This document shows, one piece after another, positions 44,616-52,800 of a stretch of 64,000 nt of DNA. The position numbers were made by a program, and so were the translations under genes. Each line of letters starts with the position of its first letter. The first letter of the stretch is position 1. This DNA is from Candidatus Nitrosopumilus sp. (GTDB taxonomy: Archaea; Thermoproteota; Nitrososphaeria; Nitrososphaerales; Nitrosopumilaceae), in assembly GCA_013215285.1 (NCBI GenBank), contig JABSRD010000001.1:482919-546918 (forward strand). The letters run 5' to 3'. Below the pieces are notes generated by a model. The model did no database searches, was not told where the DNA came from, and saw only the letters and a list, made by a program, of their open reading frames with translations.

Positions 44616-45353
44616 TTTACCATCTAGAATATCCACTACTATTGAATCAGAATAGTTTGGATTGTCATTTTGATATGCAGTTACAGAGTAATCTCCATTT
44701 TGTTTCCATAATGGTCCACCTACTATAATCTCAGCAGTGAATACTCCGTCAAGTGATGCTGATTCCTGAGCAGTTGTAACCAAATTTCCATTTGGTGCAA
44801 ATATCTGTATTACAACGGCTTGACTAAATCTGTCAGTTATTCCAGTAACTGTGAATCTGTCATCTCCATTTACAAAACTTGCTGCGTCAAGTTCAAGTCC
44901 TGCATCTCTTGTAACGACATTTGGAACAAAAATTCCTGTGTCTAAAGTAGATTCAGTATCAGAAGTTTTTTCAGTCATACCGTTGTTCACTTGAACATCG
45001 ACAGTTAATGTAAAAATTCCTTGACCTTGCTTAGCTTGAATTGTATAGTATCCGTCTTCCTTCCATAAACCAACTTTGAATTTTGCATCAAAGTTTCCAT
45101 TTTCATCTGGTGTTACCTGATCTATGGCTACTACATTATTTCCACTAGGAGATGTTACTCTAAATGTAACATCTGTATATCCTGAAGATGTCATACCTGT
45201 TACTGTAACGGTATCTGAACCTTTATCTGCAGTAGCTGTAATACTCATTCCTTGAGATTGAGCAAAAGCATCTTGCTGAATTGAAGCCATTGAAACTAAT
45301 GACAGTGCCATAAGCATTATTGCAATTGATGTTGTAGAACGTTTAAAATTCAT
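44508..45353 (-). CDS. PEFG-CTERM surface protein with two Ig-like domains
   Basis: 281 residues from ATG 45351-45353; an in-frame ATG at 45368 lies closer to the TATA box than the usual transcription start. Signal peptide (SIAIMLMALSLVSMASIQQD) and two related Ig-like domains: one ending WKEDGYYTIQAKQGQGI, one ending WKQNGDYSVTAYQND. Sorting signal VIPEFGTIAAMILAVSIISI with tail SAKSRLSIMPRY. The transposon inserted just upstream of its TATA box. Confidence 0.85.
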   Translation of the reverse strand: MNFKRSTTSIAIMLMALSLVSMASIQQDAFAQSQGMSITATADKGSDTVTVTGMTSSGYTDVTFRVTSPSGNNVVAIDQVTPDENGNFDAKFKVGLWKEDGYYTIQAKQGQGIFTLTVDVQVNNGMTEKTSDTESTLDTGIFVPNVVTRDAGLELDAASFVNGDDRFTVTGITDRFSQAVVIQIFAPNGNLVTTAQESASLDGVFTAEIIVGGPLWKQNGDYSVTAYQNDNPNYSDSIVVDILDGKVIPEFGTIAAMILAVSIISIIAISAKSRLSIMPRY

Positions 45354-45378
45354 TCTAATTGAAACCATATATCTCGGT

Positions 45379-45390
45379 ATTTATGTATAT
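45379..45390 (-). promoter_or_regulatory. TATA box of the PEFG gene at 44508, next to the transposon
   Basis: On the minus strand atatacataaat is centred about 30 bases before ATG 45353. The transposon target duplication (45391-45398) lies immediately upstream, at the B-recognition element, and the duplication keeps those bases the same. Confidence 0.6.
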
Positions 45391-45398
45391 TTAAAAAA
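45391..45398. repeat. Left copy of 8-bp target site duplication
   Basis: ttaaaaaa directly outside the left terminal inverted repeat, identical to 48567-48574 outside the right one. Eight bases is the duplication length of IS6-type transposition. Confidence 0.9.
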
Positions 45399-45423
45399 GG
45401 TTCTGTCGGGTTGACGGGAGCTA
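45399..45423. repeat. Left terminal inverted repeat of the transposon
   Basis: 25 bp beginning ggttctgtcgggttgacggg. Its complement is at 48542-48566 with 23 of 25 positions the same. The opening ggttctgt is like ends of IS6-family elements. It lies 2 bases past the transposase stop codon. Confidence 0.95.
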
Positions 45424-45425
45424 CG

Positions 45426-46547
45426 TTAGATTGAATTTTCCTTGTAAAGACTAGAATTTTGAATTAATGTAATCCATTTGTTTCTTCCATCCACTTCAAT
45501 CATATCTGCTTGAGCTGGTGTCTTTCCCTTTAATGCACCGTGTTTCTTTGTGAAATTATAGTAAACTTTCATTCCATGTATGATAGGCGTATCAATCTTC
45601 TTTAGACCTCGAAATACTTTCTCACGGTCTCGTATCTCACCATTCAAACGCTCCATTTTGTTGTTGTTCATGTCTCCCTTTAGGTGAATATGTCTAGTGT
45701 GAATAGTCTTTTTTCCAAATATTCTTTTTGATGATTTCATGTATGCTGGCAATCCATCCGTGATGAAACGCGTAGGATTCTTACCGATTGTCTCTTTTGT
45801 TAGTTTTAACAGATTGTCTGCATTATGCTGAAACTTTGTATCTGCCATGTCACTAGCCAACCAGTAACGCGTATCATCATCCATACTGGCAAAAAGATAA
45901 TTCTGTTTTCCTGCAATTTTTATCCAAATTTCATCGGCTCTTACCATTACTCTTTCGTTGGTTCTTGGTACAATTTCATTTAGATAATTATTAACCATTG
46001 TAGAGTATTTTGTTATCCAGTCATAGATGGAACTATGATCAACGTCAATACCCAACATATCAAAATTACATTCAATATCTCTAACACTCATTCCCTGATA
46101 ATACATTTGAAGAGCTTGTGTTATGGTTCTTGAATCATATCTCATCTTTTCAAACCCAAAGTTAGCAGTAAATCTTTTCTTACAGTCAAGACACGCGTAT
46201 CGTTGAATCTTGCCTTTTTTGGTGGTACGCGTTCCAGATTTCTTTATTTTGCCTGAATCACAATATTTACACAATTTTAGTTTTGTGCGTTCCATGATTC
46301 TAAATGTATTGTTACGATAGCATTTGTTCTTCTTGATGATCTCTAATACTATCTTGATGTGCTTACAGTCTGCCTTTCTACATAAATGGTCTTTGCATTC
46401 ACAGATTAAACCGTTATCAGTCTTTGATACAGTGTAATAATTTTCTGGGTTTGTTTGTGATCTTACTGTAAACTTGTTTGGTTCTAGTTGCGAACAATGA
46501 CCTTTTGTTTCCATCATTAATTTTGCTCTTTGTTTTCTTGCATTCAT
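45426..46547 (-). CDS. DDE transposase with N-terminal SWIM zinc finger (IS6-like)
   Basis: 373 residues. A SWIM finger (CECKDHLC ... ADCKHI, residues 49-66) is followed by a zinc ribbon (KLCKYCDSGKIKK to YACLDCKKRF), a helix-turn-helix (MYYQGMSVRDIECNFDMLG), then the DDE core: first Asp in VRADEIWIKIAGKQNYLFAS, second in RFITDGLPAYMKS, Glu in NNKMERLNGEIRDREK. The IS6-type core moves DNA by a copying mechanism with cointegrates. Intact from end to end, and its TATA box sits inside the inverted-repeat operator at 46561. Confidence 0.9.
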   Translation of the reverse strand: MNARKQRAKLMMETKGHCSQLEPNKFTVRSQTNPENYYTVSKTDNGLICECKDHLCRKADCKHIKIVLEIIKKNKCYRNNTFRIMERTKLKLCKYCDSGKIKKSGTRTTKKGKIQRYACLDCKKRFTANFGFEKMRYDSRTITQALQMYYQGMSVRDIECNFDMLGIDVDHSSIYDWITKYSTMVNNYLNEIVPRTNERVMVRADEIWIKIAGKQNYLFASMDDDTRYWLASDMADTKFQHNADNLLKLTKETIGKNPTRFITDGLPAYMKSSKRIFGKKTIHTRHIHLKGDMNNNKMERLNGEIRDREKVFRGLKKIDTPIIHGMKVYYNFTKKHGALKGKTPAQADMIEVDGRNKWITLIQNSSLYKENSI

Positions 46548-46560
46548 ATAATAATATTAT

Positions 46561-46595
46561 CCGTTCGGTTATATAATATTTACTTAACCGAATGG
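46561..46595. promoter_or_regulatory. Inverted-repeat operator around the transposase TATA box
   Basis: Arms ccgttcggtta (46561-46571) and taaccgaatgg (46585-46595) are complementary at 10 of 11 positions. The 13-base spacer is tataatatttact, whose minus-strand reading supplies a TATA box about 27 bases before the transposase ATG (46547). A dimer bound to the arms would cover the TATA box. The divergent AbrB-like gene begins 41 bases away. Confidence 0.7.
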
Positions 46596-46635
46596 TTACG
46601 ATAAATTTAATTAATCTGTTATTGTAGATTGTTTT

Positions 46636-46812
46636 ATGACAAAATGGAAAAAAGGTGCAACAGAGTTTGAAATGAACGTAATTGATGACCGTAAAGGTAG
46701 TCGTTATGTAAGAATACCAAAACCACTTGATGAGAAATTAGGCAATCCTGAAAAGATAAAATTTGTGATTAAAAATGACAAAATTTCAATTACAGGCAAA
46801 CTGAATACATAA
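46636..46812 (+). CDS. AbrB/SpoVT-like DNA-binding protein of the transposon
   Basis: 58 residues from ATG 46636 to TAA 46810-46812. The central SRYVRIPKPLDEKLGNPEKI followed by IKFVIKNDKISITGK matches the swapped-hairpin AbrB fold (strand, IPK turn, helix, two strands). A TATA-like gataaattt lies about 30 bases upstream. Divergent from the transposase across an inverted repeat, so it is a natural candidate for the repressor of transposition; this is inference. Confidence 0.65.
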   Translation: MTKWKKGATEFEMNVIDDRKGSRYVRIPKPLDEKLGNPEKIKFVIKNDKISITGKLNT

Positions 46813-47078
46813 GATCTAATGTAGTGGATGTATTTACCACAAGACTTTAGGGATGAACCCCGAATTACAATATCAGAAGATGACAAATGCAATTAGATTT
46901 TAATTCATGTCCCGTCTGAAAATACCTTTATCAGGTCTCGATAATGCAACAGAACCAAAAAATCATTATTACTAAATAGTGATTTTTTATGGGATCTATA
47001 CACAACAAACAAAACCACATTGTTTGTTTAATTCATTCATATAGAACTGCTTTTAATCCAGATTGGTGTATACTTAAC
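46813..47078. other. Non-coding stretch with an internal right-end-like sequence
   Basis: No convincing gene. The bases 46932-46956 (reverse complement starting ggttctgttgcattatcg) agree with the right terminal repeat at 19 of 25 positions in the same orientation. This is where a simple transposase-plus-regulator insertion sequence would be expected to end. Confidence 0.6.
46932..46956. repeat. Internal right-end-like repeat 1
   Basis: Reverse complement begins ggttctgttgcattatcgag. It shares 19 of 25 positions with the true right end at 48542-48566, including the first eight. It could close a 1558-bp core element starting at 45399. No matching target duplication is visible beside it. Confidence 0.6.
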
Positions 47079-47264
47079 ATGGCAAAAATAAAATTCAGAC
47101 ATATTGTTCAATTCCCATCTGTAGATTGTACTGAAAGAGGTTTTGAAACTTTATGTTCTTCACAAAATGGGTTTTCGTATCTGGGCGACAATAAATATGA
47201 AATTAACACAAACCAGAAAAATGCTCTAGATATACAGGGAATTCCATACAAAACACTCCCTTAA
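47079..47264 (+). CDS. 61-residue protein of unknown function in the transposon
   Basis: From ATG 47079: MAKIKFRHIVQFPSVDCTER, then GFETLCSSQNGFSYLGDNKY, ending IQGIPYKTLP. The frame is open upstream to 46989, but this ATG has a TATA-like ttttaat about 28 bases before it. It looks like a small alpha/beta protein with two cysteines. It is followed 14 bases later by another plus-strand gene. No homology recognised. Confidence 0.5.
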   Translation: MAKIKFRHIVQFPSVDCTERGFETLCSSQNGFSYLGDNKYEINTNQKNALDIQGIPYKTLP

Positions 47265-47278
47265 TTTTTGTGATTAAA

Positions 47279-47632
47279 ATGAGTTCTTTTCCAATTATTG
47301 TTCAAATGGATATTATTTTTTCAAGAACAAAAAATTTTAAAAATGCAAAAATAGGGAAAACATTTCATAAAATTATCGAAGAATCTATTTCAAATTTAAA
47401 ACCTAATGGGGACGGACCAATAAAAAGCCAAATACGTATGGCAAAATGTTATATTCGTAATAATGCCGCAACTGAATTTACTTGGACATTAAATTTATCG
47501 GTCTCTAAACTAAATGAAGAAATTACAAAATCATTAATGGAATTAAGAAGTGGTATTAAGAAAGATTTTGAGAAATGGGGAAAGTATCATGTAATACTAA
47601 AACAAATGACAGCAATCTCTGCACTAGAATAA
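47279..47632 (+). CDS. 117-residue protein of unknown function in the transposon
   Basis: From ATG 47279 (a GTG at 47270 is also in frame): SSFPIIVQMDIIFSRTKNFK, AKIGKTFHKIIEESISNLKP, then IRMAKCYIRNNAATEFTWTL and a C-terminal helix ending MTAISALE. Predicted strand-helix-strand-helix. The stop codon falls inside the second internal end-like repeat. Family not recognised; role in transposition or defence unknown. Confidence 0.5.
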   Translation: MSSFPIIVQMDIIFSRTKNFKNAKIGKTFHKIIEESISNLKPNGDGPIKSQIRMAKCYIRNNAATEFTWTLNLSVSKLNEEITKSLMELRSGIKKDFEKWGKYHVILKQMTAISALE

Positions 47633-47654
47633 CACCCGAAGATTACACAGAACC
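47630..47654. repeat. Internal right-end-like repeat 2
   Basis: Reverse complement begins ggttctgtgtaatcttcggg; 17 of 25 positions agree with the true right end. It lies exactly between the two-gene unit at 47079-47632 and the nuclease gene at 47658. Weaker than repeat 1, and part of the agreement may be chance. Confidence 0.4.
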
Positions 47655-47657
47655 CCT

Positions 47658-48494
47658 TTATTCCAACAGGTCACGCGAACCTATCTCATTTGTTAATCCC
47701 AAAACATGAACCAAATTCTCTAGATTTGCTGAGCTAATCTTACATTCATTATGTGCCATTTTAAGCGAACGCGGATAACCCCCTACACTTTCAGACAATA
47801 ACGCATCCATGATTTTCTTAATGTCATTTTCAGTGTGATCACCACCCATTAATTCAATTTTCATTAATGGTGTATCTTCACTTAGACGCGCGTATGTTGA
47901 TGTGATAAGTTGTGAGTGTCCATGTGAAGAATCAACAAAGAGTTTACTAAATCCTGTTTTCCTTACTGCATGATTATAATAGAAAATATCCCCAGCAATA
48001 GAGTCATATTTCTCAAACTGCTTACGCGAGTTTGATGTTTTCCCAATAAAGACTACATTGTTATTTTTGGTCAAAACTCCTTTTACGTTTCTTAATGGAG
48101 TAAGTTTTGATGTAAAATGTGAATATAGTGAACCGTCCATTAAAACATAATCAGCATGATCTGTTGTTTGTTCACACGCGTCAATTTCCATCTTTGCAGC
48201 TTGTTTAGATATTTCCTCATTTTCTCTGCCTAAACCAACTTTAAATTCACGCGCGCGCGTTTCATTTTTTATATTTATTGAGATTACATCTGTAGCCCAC
48301 AAAAATAACCCCTGATATTTTTTGGTGTTAAAACTACTGTCAATCCCAAAAAGATTACTTTTTTTCTTTGTTGGCGCGTAAGTTATCCAATTCTCTTTTG
48401 CCTTCTTTGTAATATCATCAAATTTTTTATCCTTTAGAATGGATGTTATTTCTTCTCTGTTTTTCACTACAAATTCAGTGATTTCTTTTAGCAT
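47658..48494 (-). CDS. NurA-domain nuclease carried by the transposon
   Basis: 278 residues. NurA features in order: first catalytic aspartate in NLFGIDSSFNTKKYQG, VLMDGSLYSHF with the second, the KTSNSRKQFEK segment, FVDSSHGHSQ, KIELMGGDHT, and the C-terminal GYPRSLKMAHNECKISSANL with the conserved His. NurA is a Mn2+-dependent 5'-3' exonuclease and endonuclease that normally acts with HerA in end resection; no helicase is nearby. The gene contains many CGCG runs and unusual codons. It is not a normal cargo of IS elements. Confidence 0.8.
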   Translation of the reverse strand: MLKEITEFVVKNREEITSILKDKKFDDITKKAKENWITYAPTKKKSNLFGIDSSFNTKKYQGLFLWATDVISINIKNETRAREFKVGLGRENEEISKQAAKMEIDACEQTTDHADYVLMDGSLYSHFTSKLTPLRNVKGVLTKNNNVVFIGKTSNSRKQFEKYDSIAGDIFYYNHAVRKTGFSKLFVDSSHGHSQLITSTYARLSEDTPLMKIELMGGDHTENDIKKIMDALLSESVGGYPRSLKMAHNECKISSANLENLVHVLGLTNEIGSRDLLE

Positions 48495-48541
48495 GAAAAA
48501 AATTTAGGTTATTCATTAATTAATTGATCCACGCGCGTTTT

Positions 48542-48566
48542 TAGCTCCCGATAACCCGACAGAACC
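48542..48566. repeat. Right terminal inverted repeat of the transposon
   Basis: Reverse complement begins ggttctgtcgggttatcggg; differs from the left end at two adjacent positions only. Followed at once by the 8-bp duplication. Confidence 0.95.
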
Positions 48567-48574
48567 TTAAAAAA
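48567..48574. repeat. Right copy of 8-bp target site duplication
   Basis: ttaaaaaa, identical to 45391-45398. Joining the two flanks through one copy restores the trailer-promoter junction seen intact at 44469-44500. Confidence 0.9.
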
Positions 48575-48694
48575 TGAAAAAAAATTGTAATTTTAGTATC
48601 TTGGCATAATGCTAAGTCTTGACTTTGCAGAGATTGCAATTATTGAGATAATTGCTACTGCTAGAATCATGGCTGCGATTGTACCAAATTCTGG
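48567..48694 (-). repeat. Shared 3' end of PEFG genes, copy C
   Basis: About 128 bp comprising the last 35 codons and trailer of the gene at 48593, nearly identical to copies A and B. Its outer edge coincides with the transposon insertion point. Confidence 0.9.
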
Positions 48695-49426
48695 GACTAC
48701 AAATGTACCGATTATTTCGATCTCTTCAGCTCCTGCTGGGAATGCTATGGTAAGTGTTCTGTCAGTTGATGTTGTTATTTCATCAAAGTCTACTTCTTCT
48801 CCATCAATCAAGACAAAGAAATCATCATCTCCGCCATTAATTGTTGCATCCATCACAGATCTAGGAATTGTGAGTGTAAGTGAACCATCGTCAGTAGCAT
48901 CAATGGATATGATTAGTGAATTTGAATCCACATCTGGAATAATACTAAGTAATTTTCCACCTGTAATTTCATATCCTATCAAGTCATTTCCTTCACCAAC
49001 TGAAACAGTTGTGTCAGTTACTGTTGATGTGATTTGATCTACTGGTTCTTCAGTAACACCACCAAATTCAAATGATGTTGTTCCTGAATTATTTTTGTTG
49101 TCGCCATATTGAACTGTAATTGTATATGTTCCCTCAACTTTCATTAGTGAACCACCTGCAGCAAAACTAGTGCTGATTTTTTTATCTGATCCAACAGTAA
49201 GCTGATCAATGACAACAATATTGCCATTTGGTGCTACTACTGTAAGCGATAAGGCATATCCGCCTAAAAGTTGAGAAACCTCTCCTGTAACTAAGATTGT
49301 ATCACCTTCTGAATAGGATGCTTTGTCTGTAGCTACTACAACTGAACTTTGTCCAAATGCTGGTGCTAAACCAATACTTGCAATCAAAATTGCAGATAAG
49401 GCAAACACTGTTAGATGAGCTTTCAT
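48593..49426 (-). CDS. PEFG-CTERM surface protein with Ig-like domain
   Basis: 277 residues from ATG 49424-49426; the frame stays open to 49480, but the TATA box at 49445 and the signal peptide (AHLTVFALSAILIASIGLAP) support this start. Ig-like domain DKASYSEGDTILVTGEV to VEGTYTITVQYGDNK, a second beta domain with DDGSLTLTIPRSVMD, then the sorting signal VVPEFGTIAAMILAVAIISI and SAKSRLSIMPRY. Separated from its three paralogues by the transposon. Confidence 0.85.
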   Translation of the reverse strand: MKAHLTVFALSAILIASIGLAPAFGQSSVVVATDKASYSEGDTILVTGEVSQLLGGYALSLTVVAPNGNIVVIDQLTVGSDKKISTSFAAGGSLMKVEGTYTITVQYGDNKNNSGTTSFEFGGVTEEPVDQITSTVTDTTVSVGEGNDLIGYEITGGKLLSIIPDVDSNSLIISIDATDDGSLTLTIPRSVMDATINGGDDDFFVLIDGEEVDFDEITTSTDRTLTIAFPAGAEEIEIIGTFVVPEFGTIAAMILAVAIISIIAISAKSRLSIMPRY

Positions 49427-49444
49427 CAATTTAACGTCTAAGTT

Positions 49445-49456
49445 TTTACTATTTAA
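49445..49456 (-). promoter_or_regulatory. TATA box of the PEFG gene at 48593
   Basis: On the minus strand ttaaatagtaaa, centred about 27 bases before ATG 49426. It sits downstream of the longer open-frame starts, which rules those out as transcribed starts. Confidence 0.6.
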
Positions 49457-49604
49457 GGTTGTGAAAAAATTTATTGACAAAAAAGAAAAAACACTTTTCC
49501 TGCCGAATTTCAGATTAGATATATATTAACCCGAGCGTGAATTTTTGACAGTTTGTGTATATTATTCACTGTTACATTTAATGTTCTACGTGGGGGTTTC
49601 GTAA

Positions 49605-49856
49605 TTGGCAATTAAGAAAAATCAAGTTCTAGTACCTGATCATGTCTATGTACCAAAACACGAAATAATTCCTGTAGCTGAAGCTTTAGAAGTTTTAAAA
49701 AAATACAATTGTAAACCTACTGAATTACCACTAATCTTTGTAAATGACCCAGCAATTATGGGACTTGGTCCAAAACCTGGAGATGTAATTAAAATTACTA
49801 GAAAAAGCTCAACTGCTGGATCTAGTCTTTATTATCGATACGTGGTGGAAGTCTAA
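49605..49856 (+). CDS. rpoH: DNA-directed RNA polymerase subunit Rpo5 (H)
   Basis: 83 residues, TTG start at 49605. VLVPDHVYVPKHEIIPVAEA, then PLIFVNDPAIMGLGPKPGDV and IKITRKSSTAGSSLYYRYVV match archaeal subunit H (the C-terminal half of RPB5). It joins the jaw of the polymerase. One base separates it from rpoB. Confidence 0.95.
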   Translation: MAIKKNQVLVPDHVYVPKHEIIPVAEALEVLKKYNCKPTELPLIFVNDPAIMGLGPKPGDVIKITRKSSTAGSSLYYRYVVEV

Positions 49857-49857
49857 A

Positions 49858-52800
49858 ATGGTACATCCTGCAAACAAACGTTGGCCTATAATTCAAGATA
49901 TCTTAAAACGTGAAGGTATTGCACGTCAACATCTCAATTCATTTGATGAATTTTTAGAGAGAGGTCTTCAAAGTATCATTAATGAAGTTGGTCAAATTGA
50001 AATTGAAAATGCTGAATATCCATACAAAATTCAACTAGGTAAAGTTAAACTTCAACAACCTCGAATGATGGAACTTGATGGTTCAATTACTCATATCACT
50101 CCAGCAGAAGCTAGACTAAGAAATGTTTCATATTCCGCACCTGTAATGATGGAGGCAAGTGTTATAGAAGACGGAAAGATTTTGGAATCTCGATTTGTTC
50201 ATATTGGTGATGTACCAGTTATGGCAAAATCCAATGCATGTATTTTACATAATTTCTCTACTCAAAAATTAATTGAACATGGTGAAGATCCAAAAGACCC
50301 TGGTGGTTACTTTATCATCAATGGGTCTGAGCGAGTAATTGTAGGATTAGAAGATCTATCTTACAACAAGATTATTGTTGATAGGGAAAAAGTAGGTGGA
50401 AATATTGTATTCAAAGCTAAAGTTTATTCCTCAATTGTTGGTTATCGTGCAAAATTAGAACTTGTCATGAAAAATGATGGATTAATTGTTGCCAGAATTC
50501 CTGGTTCACCAGTTGATATTCCAGTTGTAATTCTAATGAGAGCACTTGGATTAGAATCTGACAGAGAAATTGCAGCAGTAGTTTCTTTGGTAGATGAACT
50601 TCAAGATGAATTGGAAGGATCATTTGAAAAAGCAGGTGATGTTCCAACTGCAAAAGATGCAGTGGTTTACATCAGTAAAAGAATTGCACCTGGAATGTTA
50701 GAAGAATTCCAAATTAAACGTGCAGAAACTTTACTTGATTGGGGTCTATTGCCTCACTTGGGTAAACACCCTGAAAATAGAAAAGAAAAAGCTCAATTTT
50801 TGGGTGAAGCTGCTTGTAAATTATTAGAATTAAAACTTGGTTGGATTACTCCTGATGATAAAGACCACTATGGTAACAAAGTAATCAAATTTGCAGGACA
50901 AATGTTAGCTGATTTGTTTAGAACTGCATTTAGAAATCTTGTTCGAGACATGAAATACCAATTAGAAAGATCAGGACAAAAACGTGGAATTAATGCAGTA
51001 GCTGCTGCAATCCGTCCAGGAATTATCACTGATAAACTAAACAATGCCATTGCAACTGGAAACTGGGGACGAGGTAGAGTAGGTGTTACTCAATTACTTG
51101 ATAGAACTAATTATCTTTCAACAATTAGCCATCTTAGACGAATTCAATCTCCTCTTAGTAGAACTCAACCAAACTTTGAGGCAAGAGATTTGCATGCAAC
51201 TCACTTTGGAAGAATTTGTCCAAGTGAAACCCCTGAAGGTTCTAACTGTGGTTTGGTGAAAAACTTGGCACTATCTGGAATCATTTCAGTAAATGTACCC
51301 TCTGAAGATATTGTAGAAAAACTCTATGAACTTGGAACTGTACACTTTTTTGATGCAAAAGAAGATTTGCAAAAAGATGGAACTAGAATGTTTGTTGATG
51401 GTCGTCTAATTGGATATGCCAAAGATGGTAACCAACTAGCAGAATCATTAAGAGACCTTAGAAGAAATTCAAAAATTCATCCACACGTTGGAATCTCATT
51501 CCATAAATCTGACATTGAAGGTTCCACAAAAAGACTATACGTTAATTGTAATGCTGGACGAGTTTTACGACCATTAATTATTATCAAAGATAACAAACCA
51601 CTACTAACTACAGAACTATTAGATAAAATCTCAAAGAAATTAATTTCTTGGACTGATCTTTTGAGAATGGGAGTTTTAGAAATGATTGATGCAAATGAAG
51701 AAGAAAATTGTTACGTCACACTAGATGATAAAGATACTAAAAAATTCACACATCTTGAAGTATTCCCACCAGCAATTCTTGGTGCAGGAGCTTCAATAAT
51801 CCCATATCCTGAACACAACCAATCTCCAAGAAATACATACGAGTCCGCAATGGCAAAACAAAGTTTAGGATTTTCTACACCTATGATGAATACCAGTACA
51901 TATGTCAGACAACACTTGATGCTATATCCACAAGTTCCAATTGTTAACACTAAAGCAATGAAACTCTTAGGATTAGAAGACAGACCAGCAGGTCAGAATT
52001 GTATAGTTGCTGTATTACCATTTGATGGTTATAACATCGAAGATGCAATTGTACTTAGTAAATCCTCAGTTGATAGAGGACTGGGACGAACATTCTTCTT
52101 TAGAATTTATGATGCTGAAGCCAAACAATACCCTGGTGGAATGCGTGATAACTTTGAGATTCCAAATGCTGAAGATAACATTAGAGGTTACAAGGGAGAG
52201 CGTGCATACAGATTACTTGAAGAAGATGGAGTAGTTGCATCTGAATCCACAATTAAAGGTGGAGATATTTTGATTGGTAAAACTAGCCCTCCACGATTTA
52301 TGGAAGAATATAGAGAGTTTGAATCATCTGGTCCATACAGACGAGATACATCCGTTGGTGTAAGACCATCAGAAGCTGGAGTTATCGATACTGTAGTTAT
52401 GACTCAATCAAATGAAGGTGGAAAAATGTATAAAATTAGAGCAAGAGATATGCGAGTTCCAGAAATTGGTGATAAATTTGCATCAAGACACGGACAAAAA
52501 GGTGTACTTGGAATTTTAGCTAAAGCCGAAGATTTACCATATACTGCTGAGGGAATGTCTCCTGATGTTTTGATTAATCCACATGCATTCCCTTCAAGAA
52601 TGACTGTCGGAATGATGATGGAATCAATATGTGGAAAGGCTGCAGCATTTCGTGGAAAACGATTTGATGGTTCAGCATTTGTAGGTGAGAAAATGGATGA
52701 AGTCAAAGAGGTAATGGATGCACAAGGTTTCAAATATTCTGGTAAAGAAATAATGTATGATGGCAGATCTGGAAAAGCATTTCCAGTTGAAGTCTTTATT

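Larger units (their letters stand above)
45399..48566. mobile_element. IS6-like transposon with AbrB-like regulator and NurA nuclease cargo
   Basis: A 3168-bp element bounded by 25-bp inverted repeats and 8-bp direct repeats. Contents in order: DDE transposase (minus), divergent AbrB-like protein, two unknown small proteins (plus), NurA-family nuclease (minus). It interrupts the trailer of the PEFG gene at 48593 just upstream of the promoter of the PEFG gene at 44508. Its content is rich in CGCG compared with the surroundings. Two internal right-end-like sequences (46932, 47630) hint that it grew in steps. Boundaries are certain; family naming is by resemblance. Confidence 0.93.

Noticed and set aside
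46704-46892. Minus-strand frame opposite the AbrB-like gene
   Set aside because: Ser/Ile-rich composition typical of antisense reading, no promoter, and the plus strand has a better gene.
46828-46896. A 22-codon frame MYLPQDFRDEPRITISEDDK after the AbrB-like gene
   Set aside because: Its IP-like start recalls an AbrB segment, but it is too short, has no promoter or spacing of its own and no second half; it may be a decayed piece.
46989-47078. Upstream extension of the 61-residue transposon protein
   Set aside because: Composition changes at ATG 47079 and a TATA-like box fits that start; the extra 30 residues look like non-coding translation.
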